A program made the translations under genes and the position numbers. Positions 26,073 to 34,342 of a stretch of 41,568 bases of DNA are shown here, piece after piece. Under the pieces are notes generated by a model. That model saw only the letters and a list, made by a program, of their open reading frames with translations. It was not told where the DNA came from and did not search any database. Position 1 is the first letter of the stretch. Every line of letters begins with the position of its first letter. The DNA lies in the NCBI GenBank assembly GCA_029780675.1, contig JAKOYE010000196.1:1-41568 (forward strand). Reading direction: 5' to 3'. Source of the stretch: Actinomycetes bacterium (GTDB lineage: Bacteria; Actinomycetota; Actinomycetes; Mycobacteriales; Mycobacteriaceae).

Positions 26073-26095
26073 CCCACCCCGGTGACAATGACGTC

Positions 26096-27031
26096 ATGGC
26101 CAAACGAGTGGCGCTGGCACTGGGCAGCGGGGGTGCGCGGGGGTATGCCCACATCGGCGTCATCAACGAACTCCGCAGTCGCGGCTATGAGGTCGTGGGG
26201 ATCGCCGGGTCCTCGATGGGCGCACTGGTGGGCGGTTTGTACGCCGCGGGGTCGCTGGACGAGTTCACCCGGTGGGCCCGCACTCTGACCGGCCCCGCCA
26301 TGCTGCGACTGCTCGACCCGTCCATCTCGGCGCCCGGGGTGTTGCGGGCGGGCAAGATCATCGATGCGGTGCGCGATATCGTCGGCGATGTCGCCATCGA
26401 GCAACTCCCGATTTCGTACACCGCGGTCACCACCGATCTGATCGCGGGCAAGTCGGTGTGGTTGCAGCGGGGACCGCTCGACGAAGCGATCAGAGCGTCG
26501 ATCGCCATCCCCGGGATGATCGCACCGCATGTGCTCGACGGACGGGTCCTGGCCGACGGCGGGATCCTCGACCCGCTGCCCATCGCCCCGATCGCGGCAA
26601 CCAACGCCGACCTCACCGTCGCGGTGAGCGTCTCCGGCATGGACGTCGACGTCGCCGACGATGAGATCAGGCCGACCCGCGAGCGGCTGAACCGGTTGTG
26701 GCGCAGCACCTCTGCCCTCCTCGACCGATTCGGCACCGGGGCCGCCCCGTTCGACATCGCCGAGATCGACCCCGAGGTCGACGAGTTCGGCGATGCCGAG
26801 CCCGCCACCCACATGCCCAAGCTGCGCAGTTTCGCGGTGATGATGCGCACGATCGACATCGCGCAGGCGGCGTTGGCCCGTCACCAGATGGCTGCTTATC
26901 CCCCGGACATCCTCATCGAGGTGCCGCGCACCGCCTGCCGCAGCCTGGATTTCCATCGCGCCGCCGAGGTGATCGACCTGGGCCACGAACTCGCGGCACG
27001 CGCATTGGACCGCTTCGACGCCGACGGGTGA
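26096..27031 (+). CDS. Patatin-like phospholipase (RssA/NTE type, Rv1063c)
   Basis: In this 311-residue protein the glycine-rich oxyanion motif GSGGARG, the nucleophile elbow GSSMG (Ser40) and ADGGILDPLP with Asp154 form the Ser-Asp dyad of patatins. It probably hydrolyses acyl chains from phospholipids or lysophospholipids in the cytoplasm or at the membrane. It matches Rv1063c but is shorter than the M. tuberculosis protein as I recall. The start ATG 26096 has no ribosome-binding site; GACAAT six nucleotides upstream could make it leaderless. The DUF6868 gene follows after 41 nt. Confidence 0.93.
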   Translation: MAKRVALALGSGGARGYAHIGVINELRSRGYEVVGIAGSSMGALVGGLYAAGSLDEFTRWARTLTGPAMLRLLDPSISAPGVLRAGKIIDAVRDIVGDVAIEQLPISYTAVTTDLIAGKSVWLQRGPLDEAIRASIAIPGMIAPHVLDGRVLADGGILDPLPIAPIAATNADLTVAVSVSGMDVDVADDEIRPTRERLNRLWRSTSALLDRFGTGAAPFDIAEIDPEVDEFGDAEPATHMPKLRSFAVMMRTIDIAQAALARHQMAAYPPDILIEVPRTACRSLDFHRAAEVIDLGHELAARALDRFDADG

Positions 27032-27072
27032 GCACCGATGCCGCGACGGTGGCGGCGCAGTACGTTCAGAAC

Positions 27073-27315
27073 ATGACCGTGACAACCCTGCGGGACGTCC
27101 TGATCTGGTCCCTGGTCTTCAACTACGTGATCCTGCTGGTGTGGTTCGCCGCCCTGACCTACGCCCATGACTGGGTCTACCGGCTGCACAGCCGCTGGTT
27201 TGCGTTGTCGCGGGAGTCCTTCGACGCCATCCACTACGGCGGAATGGCCGTCTACAAGATCGGTGTGCTGCTGCTCAACCTCGCGCCCCTGATCGCGATT
27301 CTGATCGCGACATGA
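27073..27315 (+). CDS. DUF6868-like small membrane protein
   Basis: This 80-residue protein has two hydrophobic helices, about residues 11-29 (IWSLVFNYVILLVWFAAL) and 60-78 (VYKIGVLLLNLAPLIAILIA), joined by HDWVYRLHSRWFALSRESFD. This is the pattern of DUF6868 membrane proteins found in many bacteria; no function is known. The ATG at 27073 lies 41 nt after the patatin-like gene and may share its transcript. The final codons sit in an 18-bp sequence repeated exactly just after the stop. Confidence 0.75.
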   Translation: MTVTTLRDVLIWSLVFNYVILLVWFAALTYAHDWVYRLHSRWFALSRESFDAIHYGGMAVYKIGVLLLNLAPLIAILIAT

Positions 27316-27348
27316 GCGTCAGCCGCGATTCTGATCGCGACCAGGGGC
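27285..27348. repeat. 18-bp direct repeat inside an imperfect palindrome
   Basis: CGCGATTCTGATCGCGAC occurs exactly at 27294-27311 and 27324-27341, the first copy encoding the end of the DUF6868 protein. Outer arms 27285-27297 and 27336-27348 pair at 12 of 13 positions, giving a stem between two convergent genes that may act as a bidirectional terminator. Confidence 0.65.
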
Positions 27349-27358
27349 CGGGAGGTGA

Positions 27359-28702
27359 TCAGCCCTTGCGGATCAGCTTCTTGTTGACGAACTCGTCGAT
27401 GCCGTAGCGGCCGAGCTCGCGGCCGAAGCCGGAACGCTTGACCCCGCCGAAGGGCAACTCGACGCCATCGGCCTCGACGACGTTGACGAACACCATGCCG
27501 GCCTCGATCTTCTCGGCGACACGATCGGCCTGCTCGGGATCGGTGGTGAACAGGTAGGAACCCAGCCCGAACGGGATGTCGTTGGCGAGTTCGATCGCCT
27601 CCTCCTCCGAATTCACCTTGTACACCTGGGCCACCGGGCCGAACAGCTCCTCGCGGTAGGCCGGTGAGTCCTTGGTGATCCCGGTGAGAATCCCGGGCGG
27701 GAACCAGGCACCCTTACGCTCGCCATTGGAGATCAGGTGCGCGCCGGCTGCCACGGCCGCGTCGACCTGCCTGGCCAGGTTCTGCGCCGCGGCCTCCGAG
27801 GACAGCGGAGACAATTCATCGGCGGCGCCAAGGATCTTGGCGGTGAACTTCTCCAGGAACTCGTCGTACAACGTGGCGTCGACGATGATCCGCTTGGCGG
27901 CGTTGCAGGCCTGACCGGTATTGCCCATGCGGGCGGCCACGGCGGCGTCGACGGTCGCGTCGAGGTCGTCGGTGCTGAACAGGATGAAGGGATCGGACCC
28001 GCCGAGTTCGAGAACGACCTTCTTGAGGTTCCGGCCGGCGATCTCGGCCACCGCCGCGCCCGCACGCTCCGAACCGGTCAGCGAGACACCCTGGATGCGG
28101 GGGTCGGCGATGGCCGCGGCGATCTGCTCATTGGTGGCGTAGACGTTGACGTAGGCCCCCTTCGGGAAACCGGCGTCGTCGAAGATCTTCTGCAGTGCCT
28201 CGGCGGATTCCGGGCACTGCGGGGCGTGCTTGAGCACGACGGTGTTACCGAGCGTCAGGTTCGGGCCGGCGAACCGGGCCACCTGATACTCCGGGAAGTT
28301 CCACGGCATGATGCCGAGGATGACCCCGACCGGCCGGCGCACGATGACGGCGCTGCCCTCACCGGCGAGCAGTTCGATCGGCTCGTCGGCCAGGAACTTC
28401 TCGGCGTTGTCGGCATAGAACTCGTAGATGGCGGCGCTGAAGTCGATCTCACCGAACGCCTGGTCGAGTGGCTTGCCCATCTCGCGGACCATGATCTCGG
28501 CCAACTGTTCGCGGCGTTCGGTGTGCAGTTCACCGACGCGGCGGGTCAAGGCTGCCCGTTCGGCAACGGTGGAATTCACCGACCATTCCTTGTAGGCCTT
28601 CGCCGCCGCGGCGATAGCCTGCTCCATCTCGGCATCGGTGGCGGTCGGGTACTCGCGGAGCACCTCGCCGGTCGCCGGATTAGTTACCGCGTACATGCTC
28701 AA
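27359..28702 (-). CDS. NAD(P)-dependent succinate/glutarate-semialdehyde dehydrogenase
   Basis: This 447-residue aldehyde dehydrogenase is closest by eye to the GabD1 group of succinic-semialdehyde dehydrogenases. The nucleophile is Cys266 in GNTGQACNAAKR, the general base Glu lies in VLELGGSDPF, and the LTGSERAG and PWNFPEYQVARF segments bind cofactor. It oxidises C4/C5 omega-oxoacids to dicarboxylates. TTG 28702 is chosen because GAGGA lies six nucleotides upstream; ATG 28696, two codons in, is nearly as good. It is divergent from the aminotransferase gene and probably co-regulated, supplying the second step of GABA or 5-aminovalerate breakdown. Confidence 0.93.
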   Translation of the reverse strand: MSMYAVTNPATGEVLREYPTATDAEMEQAIAAAAKAYKEWSVNSTVAERAALTRRVGELHTERREQLAEIMVREMGKPLDQAFGEIDFSAAIYEFYADNAEKFLADEPIELLAGEGSAVIVRRPVGVILGIMPWNFPEYQVARFAGPNLTLGNTVVLKHAPQCPESAEALQKIFDDAGFPKGAYVNVYATNEQIAAAIADPRIQGVSLTGSERAGAAVAEIAGRNLKKVVLELGGSDPFILFSTDDLDATVDAAVAARMGNTGQACNAAKRIIVDATLYDEFLEKFTAKILGAADELSPLSSEAAAQNLARQVDAAVAAGAHLISNGERKGAWFPPGILTGITKDSPAYREELFGPVAQVYKVNSEEEAIELANDIPFGLGSYLFTTDPEQADRVAEKIEAGMVFVNVVEADGVELPFGGVKRSGFGRELGRYGIDEFVNKKLIRKG

Positions 28703-29008
28703 TTGTCATCCTCGGGTCGTCGTCATTCGATGTGCCGCGGTCTCGATCACAGCGTCGAACAAGGCTGCCGCTGGGGATCACAGTCCGCGCATCCCTCAGG
28801 ATGCCACCGCACGGCCGGCGACGGGGCACTATCGCACTCCACCACCGGCGAACAGGTTCCCGGACCACGATGGACGCTGCTGGACCCGATCCGTGGACCG
28901 GTTGTACAGCTCGTCCATGTTTTGATCTACTGATGTCCATTCCGTCGATACGGTCATGTGCCGGTCCGCGCCTACCGTGAGACGGGAACAGACGGAAGGA
29001 CCATCGGG
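28703..29008. other. Non-coding divergent regulatory region
   Basis: These 306 nt separate the divergent semialdehyde dehydrogenase and aminotransferase genes. I see no convincing gene. The region holds repeated TGGAC/GTCCA half-sites (28871, 28881, 28894, 28913, 28934) and a candidate promoter directed to the aminotransferase operon. Confidence 0.6.
28902..28931 (+). promoter_or_regulatory. Candidate promoter of the aminotransferase operon, with half-sites
   Basis: TTGTAC (28902-28907) and TCTACT (28926-28931) are spaced 18 nt as -35 and -10. TGGAC at 28894-28898 and GTCCA at 28913-28917 flank the -35 as an inverted pair, fitting control by the PucR-type regulator encoded at the end of the operon. 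The assignment is by eye. Confidence 0.35.
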
Positions 29009-30412
29009 ATGACGACACTGACCGATCCCATCCACGACGCGCTCGTGGGCGGCCCGAGCCTGCCGCAGGAGCGCAGACTGGTCACCGAGGTCCCCGGTCC
29101 GCGTTCTCGTGAGTTGGCGCGGCGTCGGGCCGTAGCCCTCCCGGCCGGGCTTTCCAGCGCCGCCGGGGTGTACGTCGCCGCTGCCGGCGGCGGCGTGGTG
29201 GTCGACGTGGACGGCAACTCCTTCATCGACATGGGCAGCGGAATCGCCGTGACGACCGTCGGCAATGCCGCGCCGCGGGTGGTCGCCCGGGCGGCCGACC
29301 AACTCACCCGCTACACCCACACCTGCTTCCTGGCCACCCCGTACGAGCCCTACATCGAGGTGGCCGAGGCCCTCAACCGGCTCACACCCGGCCGCCATGC
29401 GAAGCGCACCGCGCTGTTCAACACCGGAGCCGAGGCCGTGGAGAACGCGGTCAAGTACGCCCGTGCAGCCACCGGGCGGCCCGCGATCGTGGTGTTCGAC
29501 CACGCCTTCCACGGCCGTTCGCTGCTGACGATGACCATGACCGGCAAGGCCAAGCCCTACAAGCACGGCTTCGGTCCGTTCGCCCCGGAGGTCTACCGGG
29601 CGCCGATGGCCTATCCATATCGCTGGCCATCGGGACCAGAACACTGCGCGCAGGAGGCGATGACGCAGTTCGCCCAGCTCGTCGACAGCCAGATCGGCGC
29701 CGACATGGTGGCCGCGGTGATCGTGGAACCGATTCAGGGCGAGGGCGGGTTCATCGTTCCCGCAGAGGGGTTCCTGCCCGCGGTAGCCGACTTCTGCCGC
29801 GAGCGCGGAATCCTGTTCGTCGCCGACGAGGTGCAGGCCGGAATCGCGCGCACCGGAACGTGGTTCGCCAGCGAGCACGAGGGTCTGGTACCGGACGTGA
29901 TCATCACCGCCAAGGGACTCGCCGGCGGAATGCCGTTGGCCGCCGTGACCGGCCGCGCCGATGTCATGGACGCCGCTCCCCCGGGCGGCATCGGCGGCAC
30001 CTACAGCGGCAACCCGGCCGCCTGCGCTGCAGCGCTGGGCTCCATCGAGGAGATCGAGAACAACGACCTCCTGAACCGGGCACGTCAGATCGGCGAACGG
30101 CTCACCGCAGGGCTGCGTGTCCTCGCCACGGCCGGCGGGCAGGAGCGAAGCGACCGGGGGATGAATTCGGTCATCGGCGAGATCCGCGGACGCGGCGCGA
30201 TGATCGCCGCCGAACTGGTCCGGCCCGGCAGCACCGACCCCAACCCCGAGGCCGTCGCCGCCGTGACCCGGTACTGCCACGACCACGGCGTATTGACGCT
30301 GAGTGCCGGCACCTTCGGCAATGTGCTGCGCTTCCTGCCGCCGCTGACCATCACCGACGAACTGCTCGACGAGGCTATCGGCGTTCTCGCCGACGCCTTC
30401 GCTGTGCTCTGA
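29009..30412 (+). CDS. gabT: 4-aminobutyrate / 5-aminovalerate aminotransferase
   Basis: This 467-residue class III PLP aminotransferase has its Schiff-base lysine at Lys302 in ITAKGLAGGMPL. DEVQAGIARTGTWFA carries the PLP-contacting Asp, and FNTGAEAVENAVKYAR binds the phosphate. It transfers the terminal amino group of GABA, and in many homologues 5-aminovalerate, to 2-oxoglutarate. The ATG at 29009 has GGAAGGA eight nucleotides upstream; an in-frame start at 28958 is rejected. It begins a run of co-oriented genes with 21 nt to the next. The company of a glutaryl-CoA dehydrogenase-type enzyme points to 5-aminovalerate as a physiological substrate, though GABA cannot be excluded. Confidence 0.93.
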   Translation: MTTLTDPIHDALVGGPSLPQERRLVTEVPGPRSRELARRRAVALPAGLSSAAGVYVAAAGGGVVVDVDGNSFIDMGSGIAVTTVGNAAPRVVARAADQLTRYTHTCFLATPYEPYIEVAEALNRLTPGRHAKRTALFNTGAEAVENAVKYARAATGRPAIVVFDHAFHGRSLLTMTMTGKAKPYKHGFGPFAPEVYRAPMAYPYRWPSGPEHCAQEAMTQFAQLVDSQIGADMVAAVIVEPIQGEGGFIVPAEGFLPAVADFCRERGILFVADEVQAGIARTGTWFASEHEGLVPDVIITAKGLAGGMPLAAVTGRADVMDAAPPGGIGGTYSGNPAACAAALGSIEEIENNDLLNRARQIGERLTAGLRVLATAGGQERSDRGMNSVIGEIRGRGAMIAAELVRPGSTDPNPEAVAAVTRYCHDHGVLTLSAGTFGNVLRFLPPLTITDELLDEAIGVLADAFAVL

Positions 30413-30433
30413 GCCCCCACGAAAGGATCTGTC

Positions 30434-31627
30434 ATGACCGTCACCGCCCCCGCCCCCAAGAAGGACACGTACTCCCCCCTGGAGTTGTTCGATATCGACC
30501 GCCTCCTCGATGAGGACGAGCGCGATATCGCCGCGACGGTTCGCAAGTTCGTCGACACCCGGCTCAAGCCCCATGTCGGGGACTGGTTCGAATCCGGCAG
30601 CCTGCCCAGGGAACTCGCCAAAGAGTTCGGCGAACTCGGCGTGATGGGCATGCACCTTGAGGGGTACGGCTGCGCGGGCACCAACGCCGTCTCCTACGGG
30701 CTGGCCTGTATGGAACTGGAGGCCGGCGACAGCGGCTTCCGCAGCTTCGTCTCGGTACAGGGTTCGCTGTCGATGTTCTCCATCTACCGCTACGGCTCGG
30801 AGGAGCAGAAGCAACAGTGGCTGCCGCGACTGGCCGCCGGAGAGGCGATCGGCTGCTTCGGCCTGACCGAGGCCGACTTCGGATCCAACCCGGCCGGGAT
30901 GCGCACCCGGGCCCGCCGCGATGGATCCGACTGGGTGCTCAACGGCACCAAGATGTGGATCACCAACGGCAATCTCGCCGACGTCGCGACCGTCTGGGCC
31001 CAGACCGACGACGGTATCCGCGGCTTCCTGGTGCCCACCGACACCCCCGGATTCTCCGCCAACGTCATCCACAAGAAGCTGTCGCTGCGGGCCTCGGTGA
31101 CCTCCGAGCTGGTGCTCGACAATGTCCGCCTGCCCGCCTCCGCGCAACTGCCCGAGGCCCGCGGGTTGGGTGCACCGCTGTCCTGCCTGAACGAGGCCCG
31201 GTTCGGGATCGTGTTCGGGGCGATGGGCGCCGCCCGCGACGCGTTGGAGACCACCATCGCCTACACCCAGAACCGCGACGTGTTCGACCGCCCGCTATCC
31301 AGTTTCCAGCTGTCCCAGGAGAAGCTGGCCAACATGACCCTGGAACTGGGCAAGGGTGTGCTGCTGGCCATCCACCTGGGCCGGATCAAGGACGCCCAGG
31401 GGGTGCGCCCCGAGCAGGTCAGCCTGGGCAAGCTCAACAACGTCCGGGAGGCACTGGCCATCGCCCGGGAATGCCGAACCCTGCTCGGCGGCAGCGGAAT
31501 CACCCTGGAGTACTCCCCACTGCGCCACGCCAACAACCTCGAATCGGTACTCACCTACGAGGGCACCTCGGAAATGCACCTGCTCTCCATCGGCAAGGCG
31601 CTCACCGGCCACGCCGCCTTCCGGTGA
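30434..31627 (+). CDS. Glutaryl-CoA dehydrogenase-type acyl-CoA dehydrogenase
   Basis: This 397-residue FAD enzyme tracks glutaryl-CoA dehydrogenase closely: DSGFRSFVSVQGSL, GCFGLTEADFGSNP, the WITNGNLAD flavin segment, KLSLRASVTSELVLDNV and the catalytic base Glu376 in TYEGTSEMH. That family oxidises and decarboxylates glutaryl-CoA to crotonyl-CoA and CO2. It resembles what M. tuberculosis annotation calls FadE7 (Rv0400c). The ATG at 30434 follows GAAAGGA. Its stop overlaps the start of the aldehyde dehydrogenase as TGATG. A dehydrogenase of another short dicarboxyl-CoA remains possible, but pairing with a CoA-transferase favours glutaryl-CoA. Confidence 0.88.
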   Translation: MTVTAPAPKKDTYSPLELFDIDRLLDEDERDIAATVRKFVDTRLKPHVGDWFESGSLPRELAKEFGELGVMGMHLEGYGCAGTNAVSYGLACMELEAGDSGFRSFVSVQGSLSMFSIYRYGSEEQKQQWLPRLAAGEAIGCFGLTEADFGSNPAGMRTRARRDGSDWVLNGTKMWITNGNLADVATVWAQTDDGIRGFLVPTDTPGFSANVIHKKLSLRASVTSELVLDNVRLPASAQLPEARGLGAPLSCLNEARFGIVFGAMGAARDALETTIAYTQNRDVFDRPLSSFQLSQEKLANMTLELGKGVLLAIHLGRIKDAQGVRPEQVSLGKLNNVREALAIARECRTLLGGSGITLEYSPLRHANNLESVLTYEGTSEMHLLSIGKALTGHAAFR

Positions 31628-33084
31628 TGACCGCAAGCATCGTCCACCTGGTCGCCGGAGAATGGCGCTGCGGCCACGGGCAGCGGGTACGCAGCGTCAA
31701 CCCCACCCGCCCGAACGAGGTTGTCGCCGAGGGTAACTCGGCGACCTGCTCCGACGTCGATGACGCGGTTGACGCGGCATCCCGGGCGTTACCGGGTTGG
31801 TCGGCCACTCCCATCCACTCCCGCGGCGCGGTACTGGCCGCCGCCGCCGCGGTCGTCGACCTCAACGCCGAGCAGTGGGGCCTGGAACTGGCGGTCGAGG
31901 AGGGCAAGACCCGACTCGAAGGTGTCGGGGAGGTCCGCCGGGCCGCACAGATCCTGCGCTACTACGCCGCCGAGGGCGACCGGGTCAGCGGGGAGATCTT
32001 CGCCTCCCCGCGCGCCGGTGAGCAGATCCTCGTCACCCGCAGACCGGTGGGCGTCGTGGCGGTGATCACCCCGTTCAACTTCCCGATCGCCATTCCGGCC
32101 TGGAAGATCGTCCCGGCTCTGGTCTACGGCAACACCGTGGTGTGGAAACCTGCCAGTTCGGTTCCCCTGCTGGCGATGCGACTGGCCCAGGCACTCACTC
32201 AGGCCGGCCTGCCGTCAGGGGTGCTGAACCTGGTGATCGGGAACTCCGAAGTCGGCGACGCCCTCCTGCGCCATGACGGCGTCGCGGCGATCACCTTCAC
32301 CGGCAGCACCGGGGTGGGCAGGCGGATCGCCGCCGCCGCGGCCGCCCGTGGGGTGCCGGTTCAGGCCGAGATGGGCGGTAAGAACGCCGCCGTGGTGCTC
32401 GATGATGCCGACTTCGACCTGGCTCTCGAGCAGGTGATGCTGGGCGCCTTCCGCAGCACCGGCCAGAAGTGCACCGCGACATCGCGATTGATCCTCACCG
32501 ACGGTATCGCCGACAGGTTCGTGGCCGCCCTGGTGGCGCGCTCCGAAGCCTTGGTGGTGGGCGACCCCTGCGACGACCGCACCCAGATGGGACCGGTCAT
32601 CACCGGTTCAGCGCAGACCTCCATCGTCGCCGGGATCGACACGGCGAAATCTCAGGGGGTGTCCGTGCTGGCCGGTGGCGGGGCCTACAGCGACGGCCCA
32701 CTGGCACAGGGTTACTTCGTCGCGCCCACCGTCGTAGAACTCGACGGGCCTGCCGATGTCTGGACCGAGGAACTGTTCGGCCCGGTGCTGGCGGTGCGCC
32801 GGGCCACCGACGCCGACGACGCGTTCGCCCTCGCCAACGACAGCGACTTCGGCTTGAGCGCGGCGGTCTTCACCCAGGATCTGACCCGGGTGATGCAGGC
32901 GATGGAGACCATCGACGTGGGGGTCCTGCACGTCAATTCCGAGTCCGCGGGCGCGGACCCGCACGTACCGTTCGGCGGGGCCAAGAAGAGCGGTCTGGGC
33001 CCCAAGGAGCAGGGCACCGCGGCACGGGAGTTCTTCACCCACACGACGACGGTGTATCTGCGCGGCGGGTCAGCAGGCGTATGA
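31627..33084 (+). CDS. Aldehyde dehydrogenase, 2,5-dioxovalerate/semialdehyde type
   Basis: This 485-residue member of the aldehyde dehydrogenase superfamily has Cys282 in STGQKCTATSR as nucleophile, Glu in QAEMGGKNAA as base, FTGSTGVGRR for NAD and PFNFPIAIPAWK. QKCTATSR and the AEMGGKN variant are typical of 2-oxoglutarate-semialdehyde dehydrogenases and related enzymes. In this operon it could oxidise glutarate semialdehyde to glutarate. The ATG at 31627 overlaps the previous stop (TGATG), and its own stop overlaps the CoA-transferase start (ATGA), so these genes are translationally coupled. The divergent gene at 27359 encodes a second dehydrogenase that could do the same step. Confidence 0.9.
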   Translation: MTASIVHLVAGEWRCGHGQRVRSVNPTRPNEVVAEGNSATCSDVDDAVDAASRALPGWSATPIHSRGAVLAAAAAVVDLNAEQWGLELAVEEGKTRLEGVGEVRRAAQILRYYAAEGDRVSGEIFASPRAGEQILVTRRPVGVVAVITPFNFPIAIPAWKIVPALVYGNTVVWKPASSVPLLAMRLAQALTQAGLPSGVLNLVIGNSEVGDALLRHDGVAAITFTGSTGVGRRIAAAAAARGVPVQAEMGGKNAAVVLDDADFDLALEQVMLGAFRSTGQKCTATSRLILTDGIADRFVAALVARSEALVVGDPCDDRTQMGPVITGSAQTSIVAGIDTAKSQGVSVLAGGGAYSDGPLAQGYFVAPTVVELDGPADVWTEELFGPVLAVRRATDADDAFALANDSDFGLSAAVFTQDLTRVMQAMETIDVGVLHVNSESAGADPHVPFGGAKKSGLGPKEQGTAAREFFTHTTTVYLRGGSAGV

Positions 33085-34196
33085 GCCGGGGCGCCCTCGA
33101 CGGCATCGTCGTCCTCGACTTCAGCCGGGTTTTGGCCGGTCCGTACGCCACCATGCTGCTGGGCGACTACGGCGCCGAGGTGATCAAGGTGGAACGCCCC
33201 AGTGTCGGCGACGACACCCGAGCCTGGGGGCCGCCGTACGACTCCGCAGGTGTCGCAACGTATTTCAACGCCATCAACCGCAACAAGCGCTCGGTGACGG
33301 TGGACCTGTCCACGCCGGCCGGAGTGGACAGAGCACGCGAACTCGCCGCAGGCGCGGACATCGTGGTGGAGAACTTCCGGCCCGGCACCATGGAGCGGTT
33401 GGGCCTGGGCTACGACGACCTGCGCCAGATCCGGCCCGATGTCATCTACTGCTCCATTACGGGTTTCGGGCGCGACGGGGGTGCAGCCCTGCCCGGCTAC
33501 GACCTGCTGGTGCAGGCCGTGGGCGGCCTGATGAGCGTCACCGGACCCGCCCCGGGTGCGCCCACGAAGGTGGGGGTGGCACTGGTGGACGTCCTGACCG
33601 GGTTGCACGCGCTGTCCGGGATCCTGGCCGCCCTGCATCATCGTGACCGCACCGGCGAGGGCCAACGGGTCGACACCAACCTGCTGTCCTCGCTGCTGTC
33701 GTCGATGGTCAATCAAGCCTCCGGCTACCTGGGGGCCGGCGTGGTGCCGGGCATCATGGGCAACCGGCATCCCAGCATCACGCCGTACGAGACATTCGAG
33801 ACCGCCGACCGCCCGATCGCGGTGGCGGTCGGCAACGACAAACAGTTCGCGGCGATCGCCGACCGGCTTGGTGTTCGGGAAATCCTCGGCGACCGCCGGT
33901 TCGGCTCCAACGCAGACCGGGTAGCCAACCGTGATGCGTTGTGCGACATCCTCGGTCGGGTATTTCTGACCCGTGGCGCAGACCACTGGCACGAGGTTCT
34001 GACCGAAGCCGGCGTGCCGGCCGGCCCGATCAATGACCTGGCCGAGGCGTTCGCATTCGCCGACCGCCTCGGCCTGCACCCGATCGTGCCGGTCCCGGGC
34101 ACCTCGACTCCGCAGGTTGCCAACCCGGTGGATCTCTCCGCCACGCCCGTCACCTACCGTCTGGCCCCACCGGCGATGAAAGAGGACGCCGATTGA
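33081..34196 (+). CDS. CaiB/BaiF family CoA-transferase
   Basis: This 371-residue class III CoA-transferase starts LDGIVVLDFSRVLAGPYATM and contains DIVVENFRPGTMERLGLGYD. The catalytic Asp170 lies in VALVDVLTGLHA, matching the aspartyl-CoA intermediate residue of formyl-CoA transferase. The human family member SUGCT moves CoA from succinyl-CoA to glutarate. Next to a glutaryl-CoA dehydrogenase-type enzyme, glutarate activation is the most economical role. Its ATG overlaps the aldehyde dehydrogenase stop, and its TGA overlaps the start of a 48-codon frame (TGATG). The substrate is inferred from context. Confidence 0.88.
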   Translation: MSRGALDGIVVLDFSRVLAGPYATMLLGDYGAEVIKVERPSVGDDTRAWGPPYDSAGVATYFNAINRNKRSVTVDLSTPAGVDRARELAAGADIVVENFRPGTMERLGLGYDDLRQIRPDVIYCSITGFGRDGGAALPGYDLLVQAVGGLMSVTGPAPGAPTKVGVALVDVLTGLHALSGILAALHHRDRTGEGQRVDTNLLSSLLSSMVNQASGYLGAGVVPGIMGNRHPSITPYETFETADRPIAVAVGNDKQFAAIADRLGVREILGDRRFGSNADRVANRDALCDILGRVFLTRGADHWHEVLTEAGVPAGPINDLAEAFAFADRLGLHPIVPVPGTSTPQVANPVDLSATPVTYRLAPPAMKEDAD

Positions 34197-34342
34197 TGAC
34201 GGGCACCGTTACGATCGCCGGCGCGACCAGGGAAATGATGATCCGGTTCACCAGCACCGCATTGACGGCCCTGGCCGAACCCGGCGCCGCCCTGCAGGTG
34301 ATCGACACCGCCGCCTACCAGAGCACCTGCCGGTCCGGATAG
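34196..34342 (+). CDS. 48-residue coupled small protein, unknown
   Basis: This short frame encodes MTGTVTIAGATREMM, then IRFTSTALTALAEPGAALQV, ending YQSTCRSG. I do not recognise it. Three points support a real gene: its ATG overlaps the CoA-transferase stop as TGATG, its TAG overlaps the regulator's GTG as TAGTG, and about 89% of its third positions are G or C, as in the neighbours. Without it there would be a 145-nt gap in an otherwise gapless operon. It has no signal peptide or membrane helix; a cytosolic small regulator or enzyme partner is possible. A degenerate remnant of a longer gene cannot be excluded. Confidence 0.6.
   Translation: MTGTVTIAGATREMMIRFTSTALTALAEPGAALQVIDTAAYQSTCRSG

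Noticed and set aside
28829..31147. A 772-codon minus-strand open frame.
   Set aside because: It is antisense to the aminotransferase and acyl-CoA dehydrogenase genes, whose catalytic motifs are intact.
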